This document shows positions 25,323-35,500 of a stretch of 64,000 nt of DNA, piece after piece; positions within the stretch are counted from its first letter, which is position 1; the number at the start of each line of letters is the position of its first letter. A program made the translations under genes and the position numbers. The notes beneath the pieces were generated by a model that had not been told where the DNA came from, searched no databases, and worked only from the letters and a program-made list of their open reading frames with translations. The stretch is from assembly GCA_017512985.1 (NCBI GenBank), contig JAFWEJ010000002.1, positions 1-64,000 of the forward strand, given 5' to 3'. This DNA comes from Clostridia bacterium (GTDB lineage: Bacteria; Bacillota; Clostridia; Christensenellales; Aristaeellaceae).

Positions 25323-27887
25323 TTATTTTGCCTCCGCCCAGTTTTCGCCCCGGTGCACCTCTGCCACCAGCGGAACGGACAGTTCGATCGCGCCTTCCAT
25401 CGCCGCGCGCAGAAGCTCCGCAGCCCTGTCCGCTTCCTCCGGCGGGCACTCCAGCAGCAGCTCGTCGTGTACCTGCAGGATCAGCCGGCTCTGCAGCCCG
25501 GCCTCCCGCAGCGCCCTGTCGATCCGGACCATGGCCAGCTTGATAATGTCCGCAGCCGTGCCCTGCACAGGGGTGTTCATCGCCGCGCGCTTGCCGAACT
25601 CCCGGATCGGCGCCTTCGGGGATTTCAGTTCCGGCAGGTAGCGCCGCCGGCCCATCAGCGTCTCCGCGTATCCCCTGTCCGCACCTTCCGCCGCCGTGCG
25701 GTCCATGAAGCGCTTCACACCCGGATAGGTCTGGAAATACTTTTCAATGAACGCCGCGGCTTCCTTCCGGCTGACGCCGGTGTTCCGGCTCAGGCCGAAG
25801 CCGCTGATGCCGTAAATCAGACCGAAATTCACAGCCTTCGCCCGGCTGCGCAGTTCCGGCGTGACCCATTCCAGCGGCACGTCGAAGATCTCGCTGGCCG
25901 TGCGTGCGTGGATATCCTCGCCCTTGCGGAAGGCGTCGATCAGCGCCGGATCCCCGGAGAAATGCGCCATCAGCCGAAGCTCGATCTGGCTGTAGTCCGC
26001 GTCCAGCAGCACCCATCCCTTCCGGGGCAGGAACGCCTCGCGGATCTCCTTACCTTCCTCTGTTCTGACCGGAATATTCTGCAGATTCGGTTCAGAGGAA
26101 GAAATGCGCCCGGTGGCGGTCGCCGTCTGGTCAAAGGTGGAATGCACCCGGCCCTTTCCGTCCACCAGCCGCAGCAAACCTTCCACATAGGTGCTGTTCA
26201 GTTTGGTCAGCTGCCGGTAGCGCAGCAGCGGTTCGATAATCTCCGGCGCGTCAAACCGCAGGCCTTCCAGCACCTCCACCGAAGTGGAATATCCCTTGGA
26301 GGTTTTTTTGCCGTGAGGCAGGTTCATCTCCTCAAACAGGATCTCACCCAGCTGCTGTGTGCTGTTCAGATTGAACGGATGCCCGGCCGCGGCCGTCACC
26401 TGGTCCCGCTTTTCCCCGATCTCCGCCGTATAGCGCGCGCCCAGATCACGCAGGAAGGCGGTATCCACGGTGAATCCTGCGCGTTCCATCCGGAACAGCA
26501 CAAAGCTCAGCGGCATTTCGACCTCTCGCATCAGCTTCATCATGCCGTTCTCTTCCACCTGCGCCTGCTGCCAGGCAGCCAGTGCGCACAGCGTGCCCGC
26601 GTCCTCCGGCTTGTCCGGGCAAAGGGCTCCGAGACGGTAGCTCTTCTCCTGCGGGTTAAGCAGGTATGCCGCGAGCATTGTATCCCAGCTGAAGGTCTCC
26701 GGCACCGGCAGTCCGCACCTGTCCAGCAGGTGCAGCAGCGCTTTCCCGTTATGGACAATCCCGTCCCCGTGTTGCAGTTCCTCCAGGAGGCATTCCAGCA
26801 CCTCTTTGGGGTCGAGCCCTGGGTTCAGAAGGTCCCCTCCCAAGCCGATTTCAGCACGTTTTCCGCCCTTACGCGCCAGGGAAACACTGAGATCGGACAG
26901 ATAGATACACAAGTTCCCGTGTTTGGATGTTTCCCGCAGCCAGGAAACAATCCCTTCCCGACTGTCCAGGACAGCAGCCGGTTCAAAGTCGATCTGCTTC
27001 AGTTCCGGCTTTTTTTCTTCCTCCCCGCCGGTCCCGGCCTCGTCCAGGCGGCGGATGATGCTGTTGAGCTTCAGTTTCTGCAGCGCGGGAATCCCTTTTT
27101 TCAGGTCCGGCATCGCACAGGCGGAAAGGCTGAACTCCACCGGCGCGTCCCGCCGGATCGTCGCCAGGTCCTTGCTGAACCTGGCCTGGTCCGCGAACGC
27201 GGCCAGCTTCTCGCCCAGCTTGCCCTTAACGTTTCCCGCGTTGGCAAGCACTTCCTCCAGCGTGCCGTATTCCTGCAGAAGTTTCACCGCCGTCTTGTCG
27301 CCGACACCCGGAACGCCGGGAATATTGTCACTGGAGTCCCCGGCCAGGCCTTTCCAGTCCGTAACCTGCTCCGGCGTAAAACCGTATTCTTCATAGACTT
27401 TGGAGGGAGTAAAACGGATTGTCTCGGAGATGCCCTTGCGCGTGAACATGAGCTCCGTGCCGCCGCCCACCAGCTGAAGCGCGTCCCGGTCGCCGGTCAG
27501 CAGCAGCGGCGTAACCCCGGCTTCCGCTCCCTTCAAGCTCAGCGTACCGAGCAGGTCGTCCGCCTCCCAGCCCTGCAGCGAAAACCGGCGGATGCCCATA
27601 TCGTCCAGGAGCGACAGGATCGTGCCAAACTGCTGACGGAGTTCCGGCGGCGTCTCCCGCCGGCCGGCCTTATAATCCGCATAGACCGTATGGCGGAAGG
27701 TCGGCCCGTGTTCGTCAAAGCAGACAGCCAGATATTGCACATTCTCTTCCCTGATCACTTTCAGGAGCATGCTCAGGAAGCCGTATACCGCATTGGTGTA
27801 CACGCCGTCCGCGTCCATCACCGGCAGGGCGTGAAACGCGCGGTGCATCAGGCTGTTGCCGTCCACCAGCAGAAAGATATCCTTCAA
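25323..27887 (-). CDS. polA: DNA polymerase I
   Basis: 854 residues. The 5'-3' exonuclease domain (1-~290) has VDGNSLMHRAFHALP, TGDRDALQLV and GLAGDSSDNIPGVPGVGDKTA. The middle domain lacks the acidic residues of a proofreading 3'-5' exonuclease (CIYLSD replaces DxE), as in many Firmicutes. The polymerase domain has motif A DADYSQIELR, motif B RSRAKAVNFGLIYGISGFGL and motif C LQVHDELLLE. Works in Okazaki-fragment maturation and repair. Divergent from rimO, with a shared ~140-base intergenic region. Confidence 0.96.
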   Translation of the reverse strand: MKDIFLLVDGNSLMHRAFHALPVMDADGVYTNAVYGFLSMLLKVIREENVQYLAVCFDEHGPTFRHTVYADYKAGRRETPPELRQQFGTILSLLDDMGIRRFSLQGWEADDLLGTLSLKGAEAGVTPLLLTGDRDALQLVGGGTELMFTRKGISETIRFTPSKVYEEYGFTPEQVTDWKGLAGDSSDNIPGVPGVGDKTAVKLLQEYGTLEEVLANAGNVKGKLGEKLAAFADQARFSKDLATIRRDAPVEFSLSACAMPDLKKGIPALQKLKLNSIIRRLDEAGTGGEEEKKPELKQIDFEPAAVLDSREGIVSWLRETSKHGNLCIYLSDLSVSLARKGGKRAEIGLGGDLLNPGLDPKEVLECLLEELQHGDGIVHNGKALLHLLDRCGLPVPETFSWDTMLAAYLLNPQEKSYRLGALCPDKPEDAGTLCALAAWQQAQVEENGMMKLMREVEMPLSFVLFRMERAGFTVDTAFLRDLGARYTAEIGEKRDQVTAAAGHPFNLNSTQQLGEILFEEMNLPHGKKTSKGYSTSVEVLEGLRFDAPEIIEPLLRYRQLTKLNSTYVEGLLRLVDGKGRVHSTFDQTATATGRISSSEPNLQNIPVRTEEGKEIREAFLPRKGWVLLDADYSQIELRLMAHFSGDPALIDAFRKGEDIHARTASEIFDVPLEWVTPELRSRAKAVNFGLIYGISGFGLSRNTGVSRKEAAAFIEKYFQTYPGVKRFMDRTAAEGADRGYAETLMGRRRYLPELKSPKAPIREFGKRAAMNTPVQGTAADIIKLAMVRIDRALREAGLQSRLILQVHDELLLECPPEEADRAAELLRAAMEGAIELSVPLVAEVHRGENWAEAK

Positions 27888-28027
27888 AGGGATCCCTCCG
27901 ATCGGTTGTCGATTCCCATTTATTATATAGGAAGGAATGCCTCCCGTCCATTCTTTTCAAACCGCCGGAAACATGGTATACTTCCATGTTGTATACATCA
28001 GAACCGAAGGGGAAGGGAAGGCATTCC

Positions 28028-29350
28028 ATGGCCTATACTGTCGGGGCAATCTCGCTCGGCTGCAACAAAAACCGGGTGGATACGGAAACGGCGCTCGGCC
28101 TGCTGAAGGAAAAAGGCTACCGGCTGACCGGCGATCCGGCGGAAGCGGACATCCTGCTGGTGAACACCTGCGGCTTCATCGATCCCGCGAAGGAAGAATC
28201 CGTCAACACCATCCTGGATATGGCCGAGTACAAAAAAACCGGCCGGTGCAAAGTACTGGTCGTAACCGGCTGCCTCAGCCAGCGCTATTCCGGAGACCTG
28301 ATGAAGGAGATACCCGAGATCGACGTGCTGCTGGGCGTAAACCAGTACCAGCAGCTGCCCGCAGCGATCGAAAAGGCGCTCGGAAAAACCAGAGAACGTC
28401 CCTGCCTCTGTGCGGACGACCACAGCTATTATGAGCATGACAGGGTACTGACCACGCCGTCGTACTCCGCCTATGTCCGGATCGGCGAAGGCTGTTCCAA
28501 CCGCTGCACCTTCTGCGCAATCCCAATGATCCGCGGCCCCTACCGCAGCCGGAATGAGGACGCGATCCTGAAAGAGATATACGCCCTGGCGGCGTCCGGC
28601 GTACGGGAACATATCCTGGTCGCCCAGGATACCACCCGCTACGGCACTGAGGACCATCCCCACACAACCCTGCCGGACCTGATGAAAAAGGCCGCCGCCA
28701 TCGACGGCGTGGACTGGCTTCGGGTGCTTTACTGCTATCCGGACGAAACAAACGACGAACTGCTCGACGTGCTGGCGGATGCGGACAACGTCTGTCCCTA
28801 CCTGGATATCCCGATCCAGCATATCAACGCAGACCTGCTGAAACGCATGCACCGCCGCGGAACCCGGGACGATATCCTCCGCTGTGTGCGCGGCGCCCGC
28901 ACGCGGGGCCTGACCCTTCGCACATCGCTGATTGTCGGGTTTCCCGGGGAAACGGAAGACCAGTTCAAAGAGCTGCTGGACTTTGTGGAAGAAACAGAAT
29001 TTGACCGGCTCGGCGCTTTCGCCTATTCGCCGGAAGAGGGAACGCCCGCCGCAAAGATGCCGGATCAGGTTCCGGAGGAAATCAAACAGGAACGCCTGGA
29101 CCGCCTGATGATCCTGCAGCAGGGTATTTCCCTGAAGCGGAACCGGGCCCGGATCGGAGACACGGAACAGGTACTGGTCACCGATACAGACGGCCGCGGC
29201 AACGTGCTTGGCCGCAGCTGCCGCGAGGCGCCCGAAACCGACGGCGAAATCTATGTTTCCTGCGGACAAGCCCGGCCGGAGCCGGGACAGTTCATTCCCG
29301 TGCGGATCGACAGCGCCGAAGAATATGACCTGAGAGGTACAATGCTGTGA
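28028..29350 (+). CDS. rimO: ribosomal protein S12 methylthiotransferase RimO
   Basis: 440-residue radical-SAM enzyme that methylthiolates an Asp of ribosomal protein S12. N-terminal MTTase domain with cluster cysteines in SLGCNKNRVD, NTCGFI and VTGCLSQRY. Radical-SAM motif CSNRCTFC with IPMIRGPYRSR after it, and a C-terminal TRAM domain (residues ~375-440). ATG 28028 is preferred because GGGAAGG lies 10 bases upstream and the preceding 14 codons are not family-like. Overlaps pgsA by GTGA. Confidence 0.95.
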   Translation: MAYTVGAISLGCNKNRVDTETALGLLKEKGYRLTGDPAEADILLVNTCGFIDPAKEESVNTILDMAEYKKTGRCKVLVVTGCLSQRYSGDLMKEIPEIDVLLGVNQYQQLPAAIEKALGKTRERPCLCADDHSYYEHDRVLTTPSYSAYVRIGEGCSNRCTFCAIPMIRGPYRSRNEDAILKEIYALAASGVREHILVAQDTTRYGTEDHPHTTLPDLMKKAAAIDGVDWLRVLYCYPDETNDELLDVLADADNVCPYLDIPIQHINADLLKRMHRRGTRDDILRCVRGARTRGLTLRTSLIVGFPGETEDQFKELLDFVEETEFDRLGAFAYSPEEGTPAAKMPDQVPEEIKQERLDRLMILQQGISLKRNRARIGDTEQVLVTDTDGRGNVLGRSCREAPETDGEIYVSCGQARPEPGQFIPVRIDSAEEYDLRGTML

Positions 29351-29880
29351 ACCTGCCCAACAAGCTGAGCGTCGCCCGGGTGCTGTGCATCCCCGCCATC
29401 GTGACGCTGCTGCATTTTCCGGAACCCGCCTGCCGCTACGCCGCAGCCGCGCTGTTCATCATCGGCTGCCTGACAGACTTTTTCGACGGACGTATCGCCC
29501 GGAAAAGGAACCTGGTCACGGATTTCGGCAAGTTCATCGATCCCGTGGCGGATAAACTCCTGGTGCTCACGACCCTGATTATGCTGATCCATCTCGGCAA
29601 AATGCCCGCGTGGATCGTAATCGTAATCCTCTGCCGGGAACTCGCGGTGGACGGCCTGCGGATGGTCGCTGTAACAAAAGGACAGGTTATCGCCGCCGGA
29701 CCGCTCGGAAAATGGAAGACCGCCTGCCAGATGGTACTGATCAGCGCGATGCTGATTCTTAACCTCGGCGTGTTCGAAGCCTGGCCGCTGACAGTCCTCG
29801 CCGCCGTTGTTGTGATCCTTACGCTGGGGTCCGCTGTGGATTATTTTGTCCGGAACGCTGCCGTGCTTGCGGAGAAATAA
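29347..29880 (+). CDS. pgsA: CDP-diacylglycerol-glycerol-3-phosphate 3-phosphatidyltransferase
   Basis: 177-residue membrane enzyme making phosphatidylglycerophosphate. The CDP-alcohol phosphotransferase signature is clear: DFFDGRIARKRNLVTDFGKFIDPVADKL (D-G-x2-A-R-x8-G-x3-D-x3-D). Four to five hydrophobic helices. GTG start overlapping the rimO stop indicates translational coupling. The rimO-pgsA order is common in Clostridia. Confidence 0.93.
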   Translation: MNLPNKLSVARVLCIPAIVTLLHFPEPACRYAAAALFIIGCLTDFFDGRIARKRNLVTDFGKFIDPVADKLLVLTTLIMLIHLGKMPAWIVIVILCRELAVDGLRMVAVTKGQVIAAGPLGKWKTACQMVLISAMLILNLGVFEAWPLTVLAAVVVILTLGSAVDYFVRNAAVLAEK

Positions 29881-29890
29881 ACCCGTTCCG

Positions 29891-30186
29891 GTTTCCACAT
29901 CCGCTTTTCCACAAAGCGGTGAATTCCGTGAAAACTGTGGATGATCGTTTCTTCCTTCGGAACCTTTTCCGTCACTTGTGCCTGCTGATCCCGTTTCCGC
30001 ATCCTGCCGTTCTTCTCCAAAAGAAGGATTTAAGCATACGGATATGGAATAATAACAGGAATCCTGTTTATAACAGGCCAGGCAATCCACATATCATCCA
30101 CAGCGGGAACCGCACGCTGCCGTGCCTTTTCCGTGTTATCCACCGTTTCCACATGGTCTATTACGATTACGACATGTTCTTATAAC
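29891..30186. other. DnaA-box cluster upstream of dnaN (candidate oriC part 1)
   Basis: Non-coding gap 29881-30228 with several near-consensus DnaA boxes (consensus TTATCCACA): TTTTCCACA 29905-29913, TGTGGATGA 29936-29944 (reverse), CAATCCACA 30083-30091, TCATCCACA 30094-30102, TTATCCACC 30136-30144. An A/T-richer stretch around 30155-30200 precedes dnaN. No other genes are seen in the gap. Confidence 0.6.
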
Positions 30187-30228
30187 AATAAGATCATCCG
30201 GCGTTTTCGATGAAAGAGGTTGAATTAA

Positions 30229-31344
30229 ATGATCCTATCCATGAACTCCCAGGACCTGCTCGAAGGACTGAATATTGTCACCCGGGCTTTGTCCTCCCGT
30301 CCGGCCAAGCAGATTCTTGAAGGCGTACTGATCTCCGCTGAGGAGAACCGCGTGCTGATGACCTGTTCCGACGGATCGCTCACGATTGAATATACCAATG
30401 CCGCTTCCGTGCAGGAAGAAGGCCAGACGGTGCTGCCCGGAAGGATCTTCACGGAGATGATCCGGAAGATGCCTGTGGGCACAGTAACGATTACGGAACA
30501 GGATCACCGGTCTGCAACAATCCGCTGCATGAAAAACCGCAGTTCCCTGGCGGTTATGAATCCTGCGGAGTATCCGGAAATCAATCCGATGAAGACCGGA
30601 TCCAAGGTGAAGATCCAGCAGAACAAGCTGAAAGAAATGATTTCCCACGTTGTGTTTGCAATCGCAACAGATGAGAGCCGTCAGATCCTGACAGGCAGCC
30701 TGCTGGAAGTGAACCGCAGCGAAGCGCGTCTGGTGGCGCTGGACGGTTTCCGCCTGGCAATGTACAAACTCTTCCAGCCCTTTGAACTGCCGGCCGGCAT
30801 GGACATGGTAAGCGCTGTGATTCCCGGCAAGGTGCTGAGCGAGCTGACGAAGATTCTGCCGGACGACGACGCTTTCTGCTCCCTGCTGATCGATAAAGGA
30901 AGAATGCAGTGTACATTCGGAAATATCCGTCTCTCCAGCGTACTGCTGGCGGGAGAATATATTGACTACCGCCGGATTCTGCCGACAGAATTCAGGACTG
31001 AAGCACTGGCACACAAGAGCAGTGTGCAGGATGCGATTGAGCGCGCGAGCCTCATGGCCCGTGAAGGCAAGAATAACCTGATCAAGATGAGTTTCCGGGA
31101 CGATATGCTCAAGATTTCCTCCAATGCGGAGCTGGGCGACGTGGAGGAAGAAATGGAAGCTTCTCTCAACGGCGAACCGATTGACATTGCGTTTAATGCC
31201 CGATACATTACAGACGTGATCCGCAATGTGCCGGACGATGACCTGTGCATGAAGTTCAATTCCAGCGTGAGCCCGTGCGTGGTCGTACCGCAGACCGGGG
31301 ATGATTATCTCTACCTGATCCTTCCGGTCAGGGTTTTCCAATGA
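30229..31344 (+). CDS. dnaN: DNA polymerase III sliding clamp (beta subunit)
   Basis: 371 residues, three clamp domains. Family-like sequences include SRPAKQILEGVLISAEENRVLMTCSDGSLTIEY at the start and YLILPVRVF at the end, the conserved C-terminal tail. Forms a dimeric ring tethering the polymerase. AAAGAGG lies 11 bases before ATG 30229. Normally dnaN follows dnaA; here pgsA is upstream and dnaA is absent, while recF follows as usual. Confidence 0.96.
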   Translation: MILSMNSQDLLEGLNIVTRALSSRPAKQILEGVLISAEENRVLMTCSDGSLTIEYTNAASVQEEGQTVLPGRIFTEMIRKMPVGTVTITEQDHRSATIRCMKNRSSLAVMNPAEYPEINPMKTGSKVKIQQNKLKEMISHVVFAIATDESRQILTGSLLEVNRSEARLVALDGFRLAMYKLFQPFELPAGMDMVSAVIPGKVLSELTKILPDDDAFCSLLIDKGRMQCTFGNIRLSSVLLAGEYIDYRRILPTEFRTEALAHKSSVQDAIERASLMAREGKNNLIKMSFRDDMLKISSNAELGDVEEEMEASLNGEPIDIAFNARYITDVIRNVPDDDLCMKFNSSVSPCVVVPQTGDDYLYLILPVRVFQ

Positions 31345-31363
31345 GGGGTAAAGGATAAGAACA

Positions 31364-31405
31364 GAGAACGGCCGTCCGGTTTTCGGATGCAGCCGTTTTC
31401 TGTTT
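31364..31405 (+). terminator. terminator-like hairpin between dnaN and recF
   Basis: GAGAACGGC and GCCGTTTTC pair, with an inner TCCG/CGGA stem, followed by TGTTTG. It would reduce read-through from dnaN into recF. Confidence 0.55.
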
Positions 31406-31414
31406 GAAAGAAAA

Positions 31415-32533
31415 ATGCAGATTGAAGCACTAAAACTGAAAAACTTCAGAAACTATAAAGAGCTGGCACTTGAACCAAGCTCAGGCGTCAACCTGTTCTT
31501 CGGAAGGAACGGTTCCGGCAAGACAAACCTGCTGGAAGCGGTTCATTACTGTTCCCTCGGCAGGTCTCACCGGATTACAAACGACGCCAATGTGGTGAAG
31601 AACGGAGAAGCTTTTGCTCTTTCTTCTGTCTGTATTCAGAACATGCTGGGCAGGCGGGAAATCGCCGTGCGTTTTCATCCGGATGAAGTTCAGAAAAAGA
31701 CAATCCTGATTGACCAGAAAAAAATCGCAAAGTTTTCCGATATGATGGGCTGCCTGCGATGCGTGATTTTTTCACCGGAGGATCTCGGGCTGATCAGGGA
31801 AGGGCCGTCTTTGCGGCGGCGCTACCTGGATATGATGATCAGCCAGATCAACAGGGGTTACTTCATTGCGCTGCAGCAGTACAGGATCGGAATGGATCAG
31901 CGCAACGCAGTGATCCGGAACCTGCGGGCGAACGGAACCGGGAATCTGTCAATCCTGTCGGCTTTTGAGGAAACGATGGCGGAACCTGCCGCAGTCATTA
32001 TCCGGGAACGGAGAAAGATTGTTTCCCTGCTTTCCGATATCGCGACGGAAACATATCAGAGGATTTCCGATACAGACGAGGTTTTCAGGCTGGCCTATCA
32101 TTCCTCTGTAAAAGAGGAAGACGGTATTGCGGAAACGATGTGCAGGCTCTTCCGGGAAAACCGGGAGGATGATATCCGGATGGGGTTTACATCCGTTGGC
32201 CCGCACCGGGACGACCTGATCCTGACGCTGAACAAAAACCAGATGAAACAGTATGCCAGCCAGGGACAGATCCGAACGGCCGCGCTGAGCATGAAACTCT
32301 CGCAAATGAAGATTCTGCGGGACCTGAGCGGGGAAGAACCGGTACTGCTGCTGGACGACGTGATGAGCGAACTGGACCGGAGACGCAGGTCCTGCCTGAT
32401 CGGGGAAATCCGTTCGTTCCAGACATTTATTACCTGTGCTGACCGGGAGGACGTCGACTGCGGAAAAGTGGACCGGGTATGGCAGGTATCCGCTTTAAAC
32501 GGCGAAGCTGAAGTAAAGGAAATAAAGGAATAA
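31415..32533 (+). CDS. recF: DNA replication and repair protein RecF
   Basis: 372-residue ABC-type ATPase that helps load RecA at gaps. Starts IEALKLKNFRNYKELAL, Walker A GRNGSGKTNLL, signature-like ASQGQIRTAALSMKLSQM, Walker B PVLLLDDVMSELD. Only a weak Shine-Dalgarno (GAAAGAAA) precedes ATG 31415. Neighbour order dnaN-recF is the classical origin arrangement. Confidence 0.94.
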   Translation: MQIEALKLKNFRNYKELALEPSSGVNLFFGRNGSGKTNLLEAVHYCSLGRSHRITNDANVVKNGEAFALSSVCIQNMLGRREIAVRFHPDEVQKKTILIDQKKIAKFSDMMGCLRCVIFSPEDLGLIREGPSLRRRYLDMMISQINRGYFIALQQYRIGMDQRNAVIRNLRANGTGNLSILSAFEETMAEPAAVIIRERRKIVSLLSDIATETYQRISDTDEVFRLAYHSSVKEEDGIAETMCRLFRENREDDIRMGFTSVGPHRDDLILTLNKNQMKQYASQGQIRTAALSMKLSQMKILRDLSGEEPVLLLDDVMSELDRRRRSCLIGEIRSFQTFITCADREDVDCGKVDRVWQVSALNGEAEVKEIKE

Positions 32534-32540
32534 CAGGAAT

Positions 32541-32556
32541 TGTTTCACGTGAAACA
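32541..32556. promoter_or_regulatory. perfect parS site (ParB binding)
   Basis: TGTTTCACGTGAAACA is an exact match to the 16-bp parS consensus. It lies in the 39-base gap between recF and addA. parS sites cluster near oriC and seed ParB/SMC loading. Confidence 0.9.
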
Positions 32557-32572
32557 TTAAGGAGAAACCCTT

Positions 32573-35500
32573 ATGCCGCAATGGACGGAAGACCAGCAAA
32601 AGGTTATTGATTCGACATCGGAAAAGCTTGTCTGTTCCGCCGCGGCCGGCAGCGGAAAAACGGCTGTTATGATCGAACGGATTGTGCGGCTGATCCGCGA
32701 CGGGGCGGATCCTTTTTCCTTTTTAGTGATCACGTTTACCAACGCCGCTGCCGCGGAAATGAAGGAAAAGATCCGAAAACGCCTGTCGGAGGAGCGGAGT
32801 GACGGAAGGATTGCCGCTGCCGCGGAAAAGGCAGGGGCGATGGAGGTCTGTACAATCCACGCTTTCTGCCAGCACCTGATCCGGCAGGAGTTCCAGATCG
32901 TCGGTGTGGATCCGTTTTTCCAGATCTGTACCGGCGCGCAGCGGGAACGGCTGTTTGAGAAAGCATTCCGCCAGGCATGCAACGAACTGAAAAAACTGGA
33001 CGATCCCGATTACCGGTCGTTTATCCGGCAGTATGATCCGGAGGAAGCAAAACAGATCGTTACGGACGTATGGCAGTTCATAATGAGCCTGCCGGATCCG
33101 TTCGGCTGGCTTGAGGATAAGACGGAAGACGTGCCGGTCAGCCTGGACCGGACGCATCCGTGGTTCCGGACGGTTGCCCGGATGATGGATGAGAAGATCC
33201 TGACAATGCAGGTCCTTATCCGGCATCAGCTGGAGATGTTTGATGAATATGAAAAGCTGGACGCTTACCGTGAGGTGTGGAAGGCGGACCGGCAGATCGT
33301 GGAAGCGCTTGAGCGCTGGAAAAACAGCGAACCGGTCCGGGAAGGGGAGCTGACGGGAGAGTTTATGCGGGTTCCTTCGCTCCGGAATCTGAACAGCCTG
33401 GAGATTGACTGGAAAGACCGGTATAAGAAACTGCGCAGCCAGCTGAAGGAACAGGTCGGCGCTGTCCTGTCCTGGATGCGGGCGGATGAACAGCAGATGG
33501 CGAAGGAGTTCGCGGGTATCCGGGACAGCCTGCGCGGTTTGCGGAAGATCACGGAAGAGACTCAGAACGCTTTTGAAAAGAACAAGGCGCGCGTCCGCGC
33601 GCTGGACTTTACCGATCTGGAGCACAAAGCATACCGGATTCTGACGGATCCTGACGGACGGACATCCGTGCGCAGCCGTTATAAACATATCTTTGTGGAT
33701 GAGTGCCAGGATATCTCCTCCATTCAGAACGCGCTGATTGACGCGCTGGCAGGGGATGGCAATACGCTGTTCATGGTCGGGGACGTCAAGCAGAGCATCT
33801 ATCGCTTCCGCCTGGCAAACCCGAAGCTTTTCCAGGCACGGATCGGAGCAAAGGGCCCGGAGGCGGGCGAATGTATTTTCCTGCGGGAAAACTTCCGTTC
33901 CCGGCCGGAAATCCTGGAAACGTCGAATACTATCTTCCGGGATGTGATGCGCAAAAGCGCGGCGGATATCGACTATACGCCGGATGACGAGCTGAAACCG
34001 GGCCGGAAGGACTGCGCGGGGGATGTGCCTGTAAATGTGGACCTGCTGGAGCAGGGAGAAGGTTTATCAAAGCTGGAGACGGCCGCTGCGCACACAGCGG
34101 AACGGATCCTGGAGCTGGTCGGCACAAAGCAGTTCCGGTTCAGGGATATTGTGATTCTCATGCCGGAAGTCAGTACAGACGGACCAAAGCTCACGGATAT
34201 GCTGAAGAAGCAGGGCATTCCGGTATTCTTTGACGGTCGGGGCGGATTCTATGAGCAGCCGGAGGTGGAGGCGTTCCGGAACCTGCTGATGCACCTGGAT
34301 AATCCCCGCCTGGACCTGCCGCTTCTGACGGTGCTGGTTAACCCGCCCTTCTCCTTTACGGAAGAGGAACTGAGCCTGATCCGCCTGAAGGATATGGGGA
34401 GAGGTGTACCGTTCTGGCAGGCTTTTGATAAAATGGCGGAAGAAAACAGCGTGCTGGGCGCGAAGTGCCGGGCGGCGAAGAAAAAGACAGAAGACTGGCG
34501 TTTCCAGGCGGCGCGGACGAGGCTGAAAGACTTTCTGTGGTATCTTCTGGAGGACAGCGGGATCTACGCGGTCTTCGGGGCAAAATACAACGGCCGGGCT
34601 GCGCAAAAAAATCTGCGCAGTTTCTGCCTCCAGGCGGAGCGCGCCGCCGAGCAGGGTATCTGCGTTATGCGGGAATTCCTGGATTTTCTGTCTGAACAGG
34701 CTTCCGGCGGCGAAATGCAGGCGGCTTCCTCCCTGGGAAACGAAGACGACCTGGTACGGATCATGACGATGCACAAGTCCAAAGGCCTGCAGTTTCCGGT
34801 GGTGTTCTGCCTCGGACTGGAAAAGGGGCTGAAAGGGAAGCCCGGGGACAGGGTCCGGCTGGACGAGGATCTTGGAATCTGCCTGCGCTACAAGGTGCCG
34901 GAGTGGCGCCTGGCGCGCAGAACTGCCGCGGATGAGATCTTTGAGTGGAAAAAGAATCATGACGTGAAGGCGGAGCGGATCTGCCTGCTGTATGTGGCTG
35001 TTACCCGTGCGCAGGAAAAACTGTTCCTTGTGGGAACCGAGACGAACCGTACGCTCTGGGGCATGCCGTCAGGCGACCACCGGACGGCCGCGGCGGAAGA
35101 TTATCTTGACTGCGTGATGCCTGCATTGCAGGATGCGGAAAAAGAATCCACAACCTGTGCACAGGGGCCAAAGCCTTGGAAAATAACGATTTATGACAAT
35201 ATTAAACAGAAAAGTGTGGATAACAAAGAAGTTATCCACAATCTGGAACCGTGGGTTGAAACCTTGCTTTCCGCTCCGCCTGTGGATGATCTGTGGAAGA
35301 CTGATCCGGACGGAAACATGCCGGAAAAAGAGGAAAACATCCTGAAAAAATATTCTGTAACTGCGCTTCTGCAGAATGCGCGTAACCGGGTCTTCCTGGA
35401 GGACGATGAACAGACTCCGGAGGAGAAACGGACGCCGGATTATGTGGAGCGCGCGATGAAACGGTACCGGGCGGGCAGCCGGCCGGCCTTCATGCAGCCG

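Noticed and set aside
25900..26900. Loss of proofreading residues in DNA polymerase I as a novelty
   Set aside because: Inactive 3'-5' exonuclease domains are usual in Firmicutes Pol I, so it is noted but not listed as a finding.
24906..28106. 1066-residue plus-strand frame opposite polA
   Set aside because: Codon-bias shadow of polA; the minus frame carries all DNA polymerase I motifs.
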